NCBI GenBank assembly: GCA_035063785.1
Contig: JAPSFS010000006.1
Coordinates: forward strand, 138,841 to 202,840
Direction: 5' to 3'
DNA length: 64,000 nucleotides
DNA from: Comamonas_C sp026954015
GTDB taxonomy: Bacteria; Pseudomonadota; Gammaproteobacteria; Burkholderiales; Burkholderiaceae_C
Below are positions 39,591 through 51,856 of this stretch, in pieces. The translations under genes and the position numbers were made by a program. Below the pieces are notes generated by a model, which was given only the letters and a program-made list of their open reading frames with translations, made no database searches and had not been told where the DNA came from. Position 1 is the first letter of the stretch. The number at the start of each line of letters is the position of its first letter.

Positions 39591-42500
39591 ATGGCCAAAT
39601 TTTTCATTGAACGGCCCATCTTCGCGTGGGTCATCGCCATCTTCATCATGGTGGCGGGCGCGGTGTCGATCACCAAACTGCCCATCGCCCAGTACCCGGC
39701 CGTGGCGCCGCCAACGATCCAGGTGTCGGCGGCGTATCCGGGTGCGACCGCACAGGTGCTGGAAGACTCCGTGCTCGCGGTCATTGAACGTGAAATGAAC
39801 GGCGCCACCGGCCTCGTCTACATGGAAACCACGAGCCAAGCCAACGGCACGGGCACGCTGGTGCTGAGTTTCGAGCCCGGCACCAACCCCGATCTGGCGC
39901 AGGTAGACGTGCAGAACCGCCTCTCGCGCGCCACGCCGCGCCTGCCCTCCGCCGTGGTGCAGCAGGGTGTACGCGTGGAAAAGTCGCGTTCCAACTTCCT
40001 GCTGTTTTCGATGCTGACCACGGAAACCCCCGACGTCACCATCGAGGCGCTCAACGACTACGCCGCGCGCAACATCGTGCCCGAGCTGCAGCGTCTGCCC
40101 GGCGTCGGCACCGTGACCCAGTTCGGTGCGGAGCGCGCGATGCGCATCTGGATCGACCCGGCCAAGCTCAAGGGCTACAACCTCTCACTCGACCAGGTCA
40201 ACGCCGCGATCCGCGCGCAGAACGTGCAGATCTCGGCCGGCAATCTGGGCGATCTGCCGAGCGCGCCCGGCCAGGCCACGACCGCCACCATCGTCGCCCA
40301 AGGACAGCTCACGACGCCCGAGGCCTTCGGCAACGTCGTGCTGCGTGCCAACACCGACGGCTCCAGCGTGCGCCTGAAGGACGTCGCGCGCGTGGAGCTC
40401 GGCGCGCAAAGCTACGGCGCCAGTGCGCGGCTGGATGGCGCCGAGGCCGTCGGCATGGGCGTGCAGCTCACGCCCACGGCCAATGCGCTGGAGACTTCAA
40501 AGCTCGTCAAGGCCAAGCTCGACGAACTGCAGCAATTCTTTCCGCAGGGCGTGAAGTACGCGATCCCCTACGACACCTCGGTGTTCATCTCTGCCTCGAT
40601 CCAGAAAGTGGTCGAAACGCTGTTCGAGGCGGTCGCGCTGGTATTCCTCGTGATGCTGCTGTTCCTGCAGAACCTGCGCTACACCATCATTCCGACCATC
40701 GTTGTGCCCGTGGCGCTGCTGGGCACCTTCGCCACGCTGCTGGCGCTGGGCTTCTCCATCAACGTGCTGACCATGTTCGGCATGGTGCTCGTGATCGGCA
40801 TCGTCGTGGACGACGCGATCGTGGTGGTGGAGAACGTCGAGCGCATCATGAGCGAAGAGGGCCTGTCACCGCTGGAAGCCACGCGCAAGGGCATGTCCCA
40901 GATCTCGGGCGCGATCATCGGCGTGACCGTGGTGCTGATCTCGGTGTTCGTTCCGCTCGCGTTCTTCCCCGGCGCGACGGGCAACATCTACCGCCAGTTT
41001 GCCGCCACCATGGGCACGTCGATCGCGTTCTCGGCCTTCCTGGCCCTGTCGCTCACCCCGGCGCTGTGCGGCACGCTGCTCAAACCCATGGCCGAAGGGC
41101 ACGATCAGAAGCGCGGTTTCTTCGGCTCGTTCAACCGCGGCTTCAAGCGCACCACGCAGCGCTACGAGTCGGGCCTCTCGCGCGTGCTGCACCGCGGCGG
41201 GCGCATGATGGTCGTCTACGCCGCGCTGATCGCCGCCGTCGCGCTGATCTACAACCGCCTGCCGACCTCGTTCCTGCCCAACGAGGATCAGGGCAACCTG
41301 ATCACCAACGTGCAGCTGCCGCCGGGCGCGGCGCTTGCGCGTACCGAAGTGGCGCTGAAGGCGGTCGAGAAGTACTTTCTGGCGCAGCCCGAAGTGGAGC
41401 ACATCGTCACCGTCGCCGGATTCTCGTTTTCCGGCCAGGGGCAGAACGCGGGCCTGGCCTTCGTGACGCTCAAGCCGTGGGATGAACGCAAGGGCGTCGA
41501 GCACGGTGCCGAAGCCATCGCCAACCGGGCCACGATGGCGCTCTACGGCTTCCGCGACGCATTTCTCTTCGCCATCAACCCCCCGCCGATCCCCGAGCTG
41601 GGCAACGCCGCCGGTTTCACCTTCCGCCTGCAGGACCGCGGCGGCAAGGGGCACGAGGCACTGCTGGCCGCGCGCAACCAGTTGCTGGGCATGGCGGCGC
41701 AAAGCAAGGTGCTCGCGGGTGTGCGCCCCGACGGCATCGAAGACGCGCCGCAGATGCAGATCGACATCGACCGCGACAAGGCCGCGGCGCTGGGCGTGGG
41801 TTTCGACAGCATCAACTCGGCCTTGTCCACGGCGCTGGGCTCGGCCTATGTGAACGACTTCCCGAGCCAGGGGCGGCTGCAGCGCGTCGTCGTGCAGGCC
41901 GACACGCAGGCGCGCATGCAGCCCGAGGCCGTGCTGGATCTGCCCGTGCTCAACAACCAGGGGCAAGTGATCCCGCTCTCCACCTTCGCCAGCACGAAGT
42001 GGATCACCGGCGCCATGCAGACCGTGCGCTACAACGGCTACCCGGCGATGAAAATCGCGGGCGGCCCCGCGCCCGGCGTGAGCACGGGCCAGGCCATGGC
42101 CGAGATGGAGCGCATCGCCGCGCAACTGCCCGAGGGCTTCGGCTACGAATGGACCGGCCAGTCACGCGAGGAAAAACTCGCAGGCGGCCAGGCCATGATC
42201 CTCTACGCGTTCTCGCTGCTCGCCGTCTTCCTGGCGCTGTCGGCGCTCTACGAAAGCTGGGCCATTCCGTTCGCGGTGCTGCTTGTGGTGCCGCTGGGCG
42301 TGCTCGGCGTGCTGCTGGCCACACTCTTGCGGGGCCTGGCCAATGACGTGTACTTCCAGATCGGGCTGGTGACCATCATCGGCCTGTCGGCCAAGAACGC
42401 CATCCTGATCATCGAATTCGCCAAGGACCTGCACGCCTCGGGCAAGAGCGTCTTCGAGGCTGCGCTGGCGGCGGCGCACCTGCGTTTTCGCCCCATCATC

Positions 42501-42737
42501 ATGACGTCCCTCGCCTTCACGCTGGGCGTGATGCCGTTGTTCCTCGCCAACGGCGCCAGCTCGGCGAGCCAGCGCGCGATCGGCACCGGCGTGGTCGGCG
42601 GCATGATTTCAAGTACGCTGCTCGCCATCCTGTTCGTGCCCACGTTCTTCGTGCTGGTGCGCGGCTTCTTCAAGGGCAGCAAACGCCAGCAGGCGCACGA
42701 CGCAGAGCAGGCGCAGCTCCACGGCAATGTGCACTAA
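39591..42737 (+). CDS. RND efflux inner-membrane transporter (AcrB/MexB type)
   Basis: This 1048-aa proton-driven multidrug pump is the usual HAE1 length. The start MAKFFIERPIFAWVIAIFIM, the transmembrane aspartates in GIVVDDAIVVVENVERI and the second-half segment GLSAKNAILIIEFAKDL are characteristic. It begins 18 bp after the adaptor and ends 12 bp before the channel. Drug range cannot be inferred. Confidence 0.97.
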   Translation: MAKFFIERPIFAWVIAIFIMVAGAVSITKLPIAQYPAVAPPTIQVSAAYPGATAQVLEDSVLAVIEREMNGATGLVYMETTSQANGTGTLVLSFEPGTNPDLAQVDVQNRLSRATPRLPSAVVQQGVRVEKSRSNFLLFSMLTTETPDVTIEALNDYAARNIVPELQRLPGVGTVTQFGAERAMRIWIDPAKLKGYNLSLDQVNAAIRAQNVQISAGNLGDLPSAPGQATTATIVAQGQLTTPEAFGNVVLRANTDGSSVRLKDVARVELGAQSYGASARLDGAEAVGMGVQLTPTANALETSKLVKAKLDELQQFFPQGVKYAIPYDTSVFISASIQKVVETLFEAVALVFLVMLLFLQNLRYTIIPTIVVPVALLGTFATLLALGFSINVLTMFGMVLVIGIVVDDAIVVVENVERIMSEEGLSPLEATRKGMSQISGAIIGVTVVLISVFVPLAFFPGATGNIYRQFAATMGTSIAFSAFLALSLTPALCGTLLKPMAEGHDQKRGFFGSFNRGFKRTTQRYESGLSRVLHRGGRMMVVYAALIAAVALIYNRLPTSFLPNEDQGNLITNVQLPPGAALARTEVALKAVEKYFLAQPEVEHIVTVAGFSFSGQGQNAGLAFVTLKPWDERKGVEHGAEAIANRATMALYGFRDAFLFAINPPPIPELGNAAGFTFRLQDRGGKGHEALLAARNQLLGMAAQSKVLAGVRPDGIEDAPQMQIDIDRDKAAALGVGFDSINSALSTALGSAYVNDFPSQGRLQRVVVQADTQARMQPEAVLDLPVLNNQGQVIPLSTFASTKWITGAMQTVRYNGYPAMKIAGGPAPGVSTGQAMAEMERIAAQLPEGFGYEWTGQSREEKLAGGQAMILYAFSLLAVFLALSALYESWAIPFAVLLVVPLGVLGVLLATLLRGLANDVYFQIGLVTIIGLSAKNAILIIEFAKDLHASGKSVFEAALAAAHLRFRPIIMTSLAFTLGVMPLFLANGASSASQRAIGTGVVGGMISSTLLAILFVPTFFVLVRGFFKGSKRQQAHDAEQAQLHGNVH

Positions 42738-42749
42738 AGTGAGCCTTCC

Positions 42750-44192
42750 ATGACGAAATCCACTCCCTTCATCGCCGCCCGCACGACGGCCGTCGCGTTC
42801 GCGGTGCTGCTGGCCACCGGCTGCAGCTTCATTCCGACCTACGAGCGGCCTGCCGCCCCCGTGCCCACGACCTACCCGGCGGCCGACGCCGCGGACGCGG
42901 CAGCATCCACCGCGGTGGCGGACATCGACTGGCAGGACTATTTCACCGACCCGCGGCTGCACACCCTGATCAATCTGGCACTGCGCAACAACCGGGACCA
43001 GCACATGGCCATGCTGCGCGTCGACCAGGCGCGCGCGCAGTTCGACATCCAGCGCGCCGCCGAGTATCCGGCAGTGAACGGCATCGGCAGCTTCACGCGC
43101 CAGCCGAACACCAGCACGGGCAAGTACGGCTCCGCCTACCAGGTGGGGCTGGGCATCACGAGCTGGGAAATCGACTTTTTCGGCCGCATCGCGGCGCTCA
43201 AGGAGCAGGCGCTGGCGCAGTTCCTCGCCACCGACGAAGCGCGCAAGGCGGCGCAGATCAGCCTGGTCTCGACCGTGGCGTCGGGCTGGCTCACGCTGGT
43301 CGCCGACGAAGAGTTGCTGGACCTCTCGCGCCGCACCCTGCGCACGCGTGAAGAGTCGGTGCAACTCACGCGCCTGCGCCTGACCAACGGCGTGAGTTCC
43401 GAGCTCGACCTGCGCCAGGCCGAAAGCCTGACCGAACAGGCGCGCGCCACGCTCGCGCAGCAGGAACGCCAGCGCATGCAGGACGAGAACGCAATGGCGC
43501 TGGTACTGGGCCAGCCGCTGCCGGCGGAGATCCGCGCGAGCCTCACCGCCTCGCGCCTGGCGCAGGCCGCGCCCATGCAGGCGCTGCCGGCGGGGCTGCC
43601 GTCCGCGCTGCTCGAACGCCGGCCCGATATCCGTCAGGCGGAAGAGCAGCTCATTGCCGCCAACGCCAACATCGGCGCGGCGCGCGCGGCGTTCTTTCCG
43701 CGCATCGCACTGACGGCCCAGGTCGGCACCGTGAGCAGCGAACTTTCGGGGTTGTTCAAGGGCGGTTCCTGGGCGTTCTCGCTCGCACCGCAGGCGGCCC
43801 TGCCGATCTTTGACGCTGGCCGCAACCAGGCCAACCTGGAGGCCGCGCAGATTGGACGCGAGATTGCGGTCGCGCAGTACGAGAAATCCATCCAGACCGC
43901 CTTCCGTGAGGTCGCCGACGCGCTCGCGGGCCGCGCCACGCTGCAGATGCAGCTCGATGCGCAGCAGGCGCAGGCGCGGTCCGATACCCGCCGCTTCGAA
44001 CTGTCCGACCTGCGTTACCGCAACGGCGTGGCGAGCTACCTCGACCTGCTGGACGCGCAGCGCTCGCTGTTCGCGTCGGAACAGGCGCTCGTGGTCACGC
44101 GCCTGCAAAAATTGCAGAACCAGGTCGCGCTCTACAAGGTTCTGGGCGGAGGCTGGTCGCAGCAGTCGGAAAAACTCGCCGCGCACCCCTGA
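42750..44192 (+). CDS. RND efflux outer-membrane channel (OprM/NodT family)
   Basis: This 480-aa outer-membrane factor has a lipoprotein signal (lipobox ATGC before SFIPTYERP) and two repeated outer-membrane-efflux domains with the motifs ITSWEIDFFGR, NGVSSELDLRQAES and the repeat NGVASYLDLLDAQRSLF. It completes the tripartite pump. No T-rich terminator is evident after it. Confidence 0.95.
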   Translation: MTKSTPFIAARTTAVAFAVLLATGCSFIPTYERPAAPVPTTYPAADAADAAASTAVADIDWQDYFTDPRLHTLINLALRNNRDQHMAMLRVDQARAQFDIQRAAEYPAVNGIGSFTRQPNTSTGKYGSAYQVGLGITSWEIDFFGRIAALKEQALAQFLATDEARKAAQISLVSTVASGWLTLVADEELLDLSRRTLRTREESVQLTRLRLTNGVSSELDLRQAESLTEQARATLAQQERQRMQDENAMALVLGQPLPAEIRASLTASRLAQAAPMQALPAGLPSALLERRPDIRQAEEQLIAANANIGAARAAFFPRIALTAQVGTVSSELSGLFKGGSWAFSLAPQAALPIFDAGRNQANLEAAQIGREIAVAQYEKSIQTAFREVADALAGRATLQMQLDAQQAQARSDTRRFELSDLRYRNGVASYLDLLDAQRSLFASEQALVVTRLQKLQNQVALYKVLGGGWSQQSEKLAAHP

Positions 44193-44264
44193 ACGCCACG
44201 CCCGGTGTACGGGGCTGCGCCGCAGCGCGGCGCCGCGCGGTCGCTCAACGCCCGGGCACGCTCC

Positions 44265-44270
44265 TATAAT
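44265..44270 (+). promoter_or_regulatory. Candidate -10 box for the cytochrome c gene
   Basis: A perfect TATAAT lies 51 bp before the cytochrome start. No convincing -35 hexamer is found at 16-18 bp, so only the -10 is proposed. Confidence 0.4.
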
Positions 44271-44320
44271 AGGAAATTGCGTCGAGAGAGCAGACTGCAA
44301 GGGCCCCCAAAGAGAACACC

Positions 44321-45211
44321 ATGAGCACGACACACGAAGAGACAAGCGCCGGATTGATCAAAACCCCTACCCAAACCCTGATGGCGGCGAGTCTGGGCTT
44401 TCTTGTTCCGGTCTTCGTGATTCTCGGGCTGGTGTACTACTACTCTTCGGAGACCAAGACGGCCGCGGGCTCCAACGTGACCGAGCAGGCCGTCACGCAG
44501 CGCCTGCAGAAGGTCGGCGAAGCCGAAGTCCGCGACGACGCCAACCGCGTGCTGCACAGTGGTGAGGACGTCTACAAGGCCCAGTGCTCCGCGTGCCACG
44601 CCACGGGTGCGGCCGGTGCCCCGAAATTCAGCGACGCGGCTGCCTGGGGGCCGCGCATCAAGGAAGGTGAAGACGCCCTGGTGCACGCCGCGCTCAAGGG
44701 CAAGGGCGCGATGCCACCCCAGGGCGGCGGGCAATTCGACGACACCGAGATCGCCCGCGCTGCGGTCTACATGGCAAACGCCGCCGGCGCCAAATTTGCC
44801 GAACCGTCGCCGCCCGCGGCGGCAGACGCTGCCACGCCCGCCCCGGCAGCGGCGGCCCCTGCACCGCAACCGGCGCCTGCTCCAGCGGCTGCAGCCCCGG
44901 CAGCCGAACCAGCAGCCGCTGAGCCCGTGGCCGCAGCCGCTGCTGCTCCGGCCGCTGCTGGCGGATCGGATGAAGCCGCAGGCAAGAAGGTCTATGACGC
45001 CACCTGCGTGGCCTGCCACGGCACTGGCGTTGCGGGCGCACCCAAGTTCGGTGACAAGGAAGCCTGGGCGCCGCGTCTGGCGGCCGGTTTCGACGAGGTG
45101 CTCAAGATCGCCACGAGCGGCAAGGGCGCCATGCCCCCGCGGGGCGGCTCCACCGCATCCGACGCCGACTTCAAGGCGGCCGTGGAATACCTGGTGCACT
45201 CCGCCCAGTGA
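44321..45211 (+). CDS. Di-haem cytochrome c (two cytochrome c5-like domains)
   Basis: This 296-aa protein has an N-terminal membrane anchor (about residues 20-41) and two class I cytochrome domains with haem motifs CSACH (89-93) and CVACH (229-233) and matching axial-Met regions GAMPPQGG and GAMPPRGG. They are joined by a roughly 60-residue Ala/Pro linker. It should face the periplasm and shuttle electrons in respiration. The two domains are similar enough to suggest internal duplication. A strong terminator follows. Confidence 0.92.
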   Translation: MSTTHEETSAGLIKTPTQTLMAASLGFLVPVFVILGLVYYYSSETKTAAGSNVTEQAVTQRLQKVGEAEVRDDANRVLHSGEDVYKAQCSACHATGAAGAPKFSDAAAWGPRIKEGEDALVHAALKGKGAMPPQGGGQFDDTEIARAAVYMANAAGAKFAEPSPPAAADAATPAPAAAAPAPQPAPAPAAAAPAAEPAAAEPVAAAAAAPAAAGGSDEAAGKKVYDATCVACHGTGVAGAPKFGDKEAWAPRLAAGFDEVLKIATSGKGAMPPRGGSTASDADFKAAVEYLVHSAQ

Positions 45212-45244
45212 ACCCCCGCGCTGCTGGGCAGCGCCACCACGGAA

Positions 45245-45276
45245 AACGGAGCACCGCGGTGCTCCGTTTCTGTTTG
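45245..45276 (+). terminator. Rho-independent terminator after the cytochrome c gene
   Basis: ACGGAGCACCG and CGGTGCTCCGT form a perfect 11-bp stem followed by TTTCTGTTT on the plus strand. The convergent gene ends at 45283, so it may serve both directions. Confidence 0.85.
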
Positions 45277-45282
45277 CGCAAC

Positions 45283-45822
45283 CTACCTGCAAGCCGCCGG
45301 TGCGTGGCGCTGGGGGCTGAGCACAAAGCCGAAACGCGCTGCGAGCACCTGCGCCTGCACCGGTTCGGGTGAGTCCCATACCCCACGATCGAGCAGATTG
45401 GCCACCACGGCCACGTCCAGCGTGTGCACTAGGCCGAGGCCGTGATCGCTTGCCAGAAACACCCGCCCCGCCTCGTCGAGCAGCACCCGTTCGACGGTGG
45501 CTGCGCAGCCTGTGTGCGACACGACCTGCCCGTCCGCTGCCACGCGCCAGATCCATGGCGCCGCTTCCAGCTCGACAAAGACACGCTGCGGGCCGTTCTG
45601 GAAGTACCACTGGCCCTCAGCATCGGCGAGATAGTTGCGGCCGATGAACGCGAGCAACCCTGGGTGCTGCAGCCAATCGCCCTTGGCGTGGGGGAAGTCG
45701 CCGCGCGCCTGCGTGGCGGCGTCACGCAAGTACCAGCGGCCACGCGCATCAAGCGCCAGCCAGCCACGGCAATCGGGCACGTTCGGCCACTTGAGCAGCG
45801 CCTGCCTGACGATGTCATCCAT
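45283..45822 (-). CDS. Conserved hypothetical protein (DUF2946-like)
   Basis: This 179-aa soluble protein of unknown function starts MDDIVRQALLKWPNVPDC and contains the phrases GWLALDARGRWYLRD, IGRNYLADAEGQWYFQNGPQ and WIWRVAADG. I recall a betaproteobacterial DUF2946-type family with this pattern, but the family number is from memory. ATG 45822 is preferred over the in-frame GTG at 45828. No catalytic motif is recognised; it converges with the cytochrome gene. Confidence 0.7.
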   Translation of the reverse strand: MDDIVRQALLKWPNVPDCRGWLALDARGRWYLRDAATQARGDFPHAKGDWLQHPGLLAFIGRNYLADAEGQWYFQNGPQRVFVELEAAPWIWRVAADGQVVSHTGCAATVERVLLDEAGRVFLASDHGLGLVHTLDVAVVANLLDRGVWDSPEPVQAQVLAARFGFVLSPQRHAPAACR

Positions 45823-45859
45823 CGCCACATTGTGCCTGTGCGACGTTTACTATGGGTAC

Positions 45860-45897
45860 GATAGCTGCTCGCGCTTGTTCAGCAAGCGCTAACGGCC
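45860..45897 (+). repeat. Dispersed repeat, copy 8
   Basis: GATAGCTGCTCGCGCTTG and AAGCGCTAACGGCC lie between the divergently placed hypothetical gene and the end of the ATP synthase operon. Confidence 0.75.
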
Positions 45898-45909
45898 GAT
45901 TTGACCGAT

Positions 45910-45929
45910 AAAAAACCCGCCGAAGCGGG
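45910..45929 (-). terminator. Rho-independent terminator of the atp operon
   Basis: On the minus strand CCCGC-TTCG-GCGGG is a tetraloop hairpin followed by six T residues, 21 bp after the atpC stop. Confidence 0.88.
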
Positions 45930-45950
45930 CGGGTGTTCCGGGCGCGTCGT

Positions 45951-46367
45951 TCAACGTTTCTCGCGGAACTTGCGCAATGCCGCGAGCTGCGCCGCCATGA
46001 TCGCGAGCTCGGACTGCGCGCGCGCCAGATCGATTTCGCTCTTGGCGTGCGTCAGAGCCTCCTGCGCCTGCTTGCGCGCTTCCTCTGCCTTCTGCTCGTC
46101 CAGGTCGCGACCGCGGATCGCGGTGTCCGAGAGCACCGTCACACGATCGGGCTGCACTTCCAGGATGCCCCCGGCGACGAAGACGAACTCCTCGCCACCG
46201 TCGGCCAGGTCGATGCGCACCGAGCCCGGCTTGATGCGCGTGATGAGCGGCGTGTGCCTGGGCAGGATACCCAGCTCGCCCGACTCTCCGGGCAGTGCCA
46301 CGAATTTCGCCTCGCCGGAGAAAATCGACGCCTCGGCGCTGACCACGTCGACGTGGATGGTGTTCAT
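45951..46367 (-). CDS. atpC: ATP synthase F1 epsilon subunit
   Basis: This is a 138-aa subunit that couples rotor and stator and inhibits ATP hydrolysis. The N-terminal beta-sandwich (MNTIHVDVVSAEASIFSGEA, LGILPRHTPLITRIKPG) and the C-terminal helical hairpin rich in Ala/Arg/Lys are intact. It is the last gene of the operon. Confidence 0.97.
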   Translation of the reverse strand: MNTIHVDVVSAEASIFSGEAKFVALPGESGELGILPRHTPLITRIKPGSVRIDLADGGEEFVFVAGGILEVQPDRVTVLSDTAIRGRDLDEQKAEEARKQAQEALTHAKSEIDLARAQSELAIMAAQLAALRKFREKR

Positions 46368-46443
46368 GAAGACTCCTTGGATCGAGCGTTGCGCGCCGGG
46401 TGCGTGTCAGACCAAGCCGTCGCACCCGCCATCGAAACGGCCA

Positions 46444-47877
<1,434 letters not shown>

Positions 47878-47909
47878 GTGCATTTGCTCCAAAAATAGGT
47901 AAACCGGAT

Positions 47910-48776
47910 TCAGACGGCCGCCGCGCCGGCGACGATCTCTGAAAGCTCTTTGGTAATCGCCGCCTGGCGGGTCTTGTTGTAGACCAGCTTAAGCTCACCG
48001 ATGATGTTGCCGGCGTTGTCCGTCGCAGCCTTCATCGCCACCATGCGCGCCGACTGTTCGCTCGCCATGTTTTCCGCGACCGCCTGGTAGATGAGCGACT
48101 CGACGTAGCGCAAGAGCAGATCGTCGATCACGCTCTGCGCATCCGGCTCATACAGGTAATCCCAGCCCGCGCCGGTCTTGTGCGCCCGCATTTCCTCGGA
48201 CGACAGCGGCAGCAACTGCTCGATCACCGCTTCCTGCTTCATCGTGTTGATGAACTTGGTGTAGCTCAGGTACACGGCGCGGATCGTGCCTTCGGCGTAG
48301 GCGTCGAGCAGCACCTTGACTGGCCCGATCAGCTTGTCCAGGTGCGGCGTATCGCCCAGAGCCGTCGCCTGCGAGACCACCTTGGCCCCCACGCGGTTGA
48401 GGAATCCCAGACCCTTGCTGCCGATGGCCACCGCCCGCACTTCCAAGCCCGACTTCTGCAGCTCCTGCAGCTTGTTCGTGACGGCGCGCAACACGTTGGT
48501 GTTCAGCCCGCCGCACAGGCCCTTGTCGGTCGTCACGACGATGACCCCGGCCGCAGGCGCTTCGTTCATCTTCATGAACGGGTGCACATACTCGGGGTTG
48601 GCCTCCCCCAGGTGCGCGGCGATGCTGCGCACCTTCTCAGCGTAGGGGCGGGCGGCGCGCATGCGATCCTGCGCCTTGCGCATCTTGGACGCAGCCACCA
48701 TCTCCATGGCCTTGGTGATCTTCTTGGTGTTCTCCACCGATTTGATCTTGCCGCGTATTTCCTTGCCTGCTGCCAT
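47910..48776 (-). CDS. atpG: ATP synthase F1 gamma subunit
   Basis: This is a 288-aa central-shaft subunit. The N-terminal coiled coil (IRGKIKSVENTKKITKAMEM), the VTTDKGLCGGLNTN segment and the C-terminal helix (MKAATDNAGNIIGELKLVYN) are as in other bacteria. Confidence 0.98.
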   Translation of the reverse strand: MAAGKEIRGKIKSVENTKKITKAMEMVAASKMRKAQDRMRAARPYAEKVRSIAAHLGEANPEYVHPFMKMNEAPAAGVIVVTTDKGLCGGLNTNVLRAVTNKLQELQKSGLEVRAVAIGSKGLGFLNRVGAKVVSQATALGDTPHLDKLIGPVKVLLDAYAEGTIRAVYLSYTKFINTMKQEAVIEQLLPLSSEEMRAHKTGAGWDYLYEPDAQSVIDDLLLRYVESLIYQAVAENMASEQSARMVAMKAATDNAGNIIGELKLVYNKTRQAAITKELSEIVAGAAAV

Positions 48777-48794
48777 AGTCGTGTCCTCCGCGCG

Positions 48795-50354
<1,560 letters not shown>

Positions 50355-50396
50355 GACTCGTTCCTTCTTTCGTTAAATTGCGACGCCAGCGGCCGT

Positions 50397-50936
50397 TCAG
50401 GCCAGGAGCGCTGCCTTCATTTGTTCCAAACGGGCCTTGACGGAAGTGTCGAGCACCTCGTCACCGACCACCACGCGCACGCCGCCAATCAGCGAAGGAT
50501 CGACCTGGACGGACAGATGCAACTGGCGCCCGAAGCGTTTTTCCAGCGTCGCACCCAGCTCCTTCAGCGCCTGAGGCTCGATCTCGAAGGCGCTGAACAC
50601 GGTTGCATCCGAGGCACCCCGCGTCTCATTGACCAGCGCGCGAAACTGCGTTGCCATCTCCGGCAACACACGCAGCCGGCCGTTTTCGACCACGGTACGC
50701 AGAAAGTTCCGCGCCATCGCAGGCAGCTCGGTACGCGCCACGCCGGTGATGATCCCCAGCACCTGCTCGGCCGTGACCTTGGGGCTGTCGGCCACCTGGC
50801 GCAGTTGGGGGTGCGACGCGATCGTCGCCAGCTCGTCCACCCACGTGGTCACGCCGCCCAGATCCACGCCTTCCGCGGTGCACGCCTTGAACAGTGCTTC
50901 CGCGTACGGTCGGGCGATAGTGGCAAGTTCCGCCAT
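50397..50936 (-). CDS. atpH: ATP synthase delta subunit
   Basis: This is a 179-aa stator subunit linking F1 alpha to the b subunits. The start MAELATIARPYAEALF and the C-terminal VDPSLIGGVRVVVGDEVLD motif are typical. Confidence 0.97.
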   Translation of the reverse strand: MAELATIARPYAEALFKACTAEGVDLGGVTTWVDELATIASHPQLRQVADSPKVTAEQVLGIITGVARTELPAMARNFLRTVVENGRLRVLPEMATQFRALVNETRGASDATVFSAFEIEPQALKELGATLEKRFGRQLHLSVQVDPSLIGGVRVVVGDEVLDTSVKARLEQMKAALLA

Positions 50937-50947
50937 GGCGCGACTCC

Positions 50948-51418
50948 TTACAGTTCGGTCTTCAGACGCGTGAGCAACTCTGCGTGCACGGCCGGATTGA
51001 CTTCCCTGCGCAGAATCTGCTCGGCGCCCTTCACGGCCAGCTGCGCGACCTGTTCGCGCAGCGCTTCACGCGCCTGCACCGCCTGCTGCTCGGCTTCCGC
51101 GCGCGCCGCGGCCACGATCTTGTTGCCTTCTTCGGTCGCGCGGCTCTTGGCTTCGTCGATGATGGCGCGCGCCTGGCGTTCGGCATCCGCGAGACGCTGC
51201 GCGTTCTCGTTGCGCGTCTCGGCCAATTGCTGCTCGACACGCTGGTTGGCCTGCGCCAGCTCGCTCTTGGCCTTGTCGGCCGCAGCCAGACCATCGGCGA
51301 CTTTCTGCGCACGCTCGTCCAGTGCGTTGGCAATCGGCGGCCACACAAACTTCATCGTGAACGCCACGAGGAGCAAGAACACGATGATCTGAATGATGAG
51401 GGTAGCGGTGATGCTCAC
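50948..51418 (-). CDS. atpF: ATP synthase F0 b subunit
   Basis: This is a 156-aa peripheral-stalk subunit with one N-terminal membrane span (ATLIIQIIVFLLLVAF) and a long charged coiled coil. The start is a GTG at 51418 with AAGGA upstream, giving the standard family N-terminus; the longer frame adds Arg-rich sequence before the membrane span and is rejected. Confidence 0.96.
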   Translation of the reverse strand: MSITATLIIQIIVFLLLVAFTMKFVWPPIANALDERAQKVADGLAAADKAKSELAQANQRVEQQLAETRNENAQRLADAERQARAIIDEAKSRATEEGNKIVAAARAEAEQQAVQAREALREQVAQLAVKGAEQILRREVNPAVHAELLTRLKTEL

Positions 51419-51515
51419 GGTGGTTCCTTGGATGGCAGCGGCCCGCGGCCGCAAGACTCGGTTCGGGGTTGCCGCGCCGTCGCGGCGCGCAACCCCTTCC
51501 AACCCGGTCAGGAAC

Positions 51516-51779
51516 TTACTTGGCGATCAGCGCGATCTGGCCCAGGAACGGGTTGGCCGTGGCGAACCACAGCGCGATACCCACGCCGATGATGAAGGCC
51601 GCGTCAATCAGGCCGACCAACAGAAACATCTTGGTTTGCAATTCACCCATCAGCTCGGGCTGGCGCGCCGCCGACTCGAGGAACTTGCTGCCCATGAGAC
51701 CGATGCCGATACACGCACCGACGGCGCCCAGACCAATGATCAGGCCGGCGGCCAGGGCAACAAAGCTGATAACTTCCAT
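51516..51779 (-). CDS. atpE: ATP synthase F0 c subunit
   Basis: This is an 87-aa proteolipid of two membrane helices. The polar loop (ARQPEL) and the proton-carrying Asp in LVGLIDAAFIIGVG are present, indicating a proton rather than sodium ring. ATG 51779 gives the usual length. Confidence 0.97.
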   Translation of the reverse strand: MEVISFVALAAGLIIGLGAVGACIGIGLMGSKFLESAARQPELMGELQTKMFLLVGLIDAAFIIGVGIALWFATANPFLGQIALIAK

Positions 51780-51856
51780 GATGACTCCTAAGGGACGAGG
51801 TTGGTTGAGGAACGAAAGGAAAAGGAAAATCTGCCGGGAGCGCACGCGCGCCGGCT

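Noticed and set aside
44196..44245. GC-rich inverted repeats after the outer-membrane channel gene as a terminator
   Set aside because: The stems are plausible but lack a T-tract and could be chance pairing in very GC-rich DNA.
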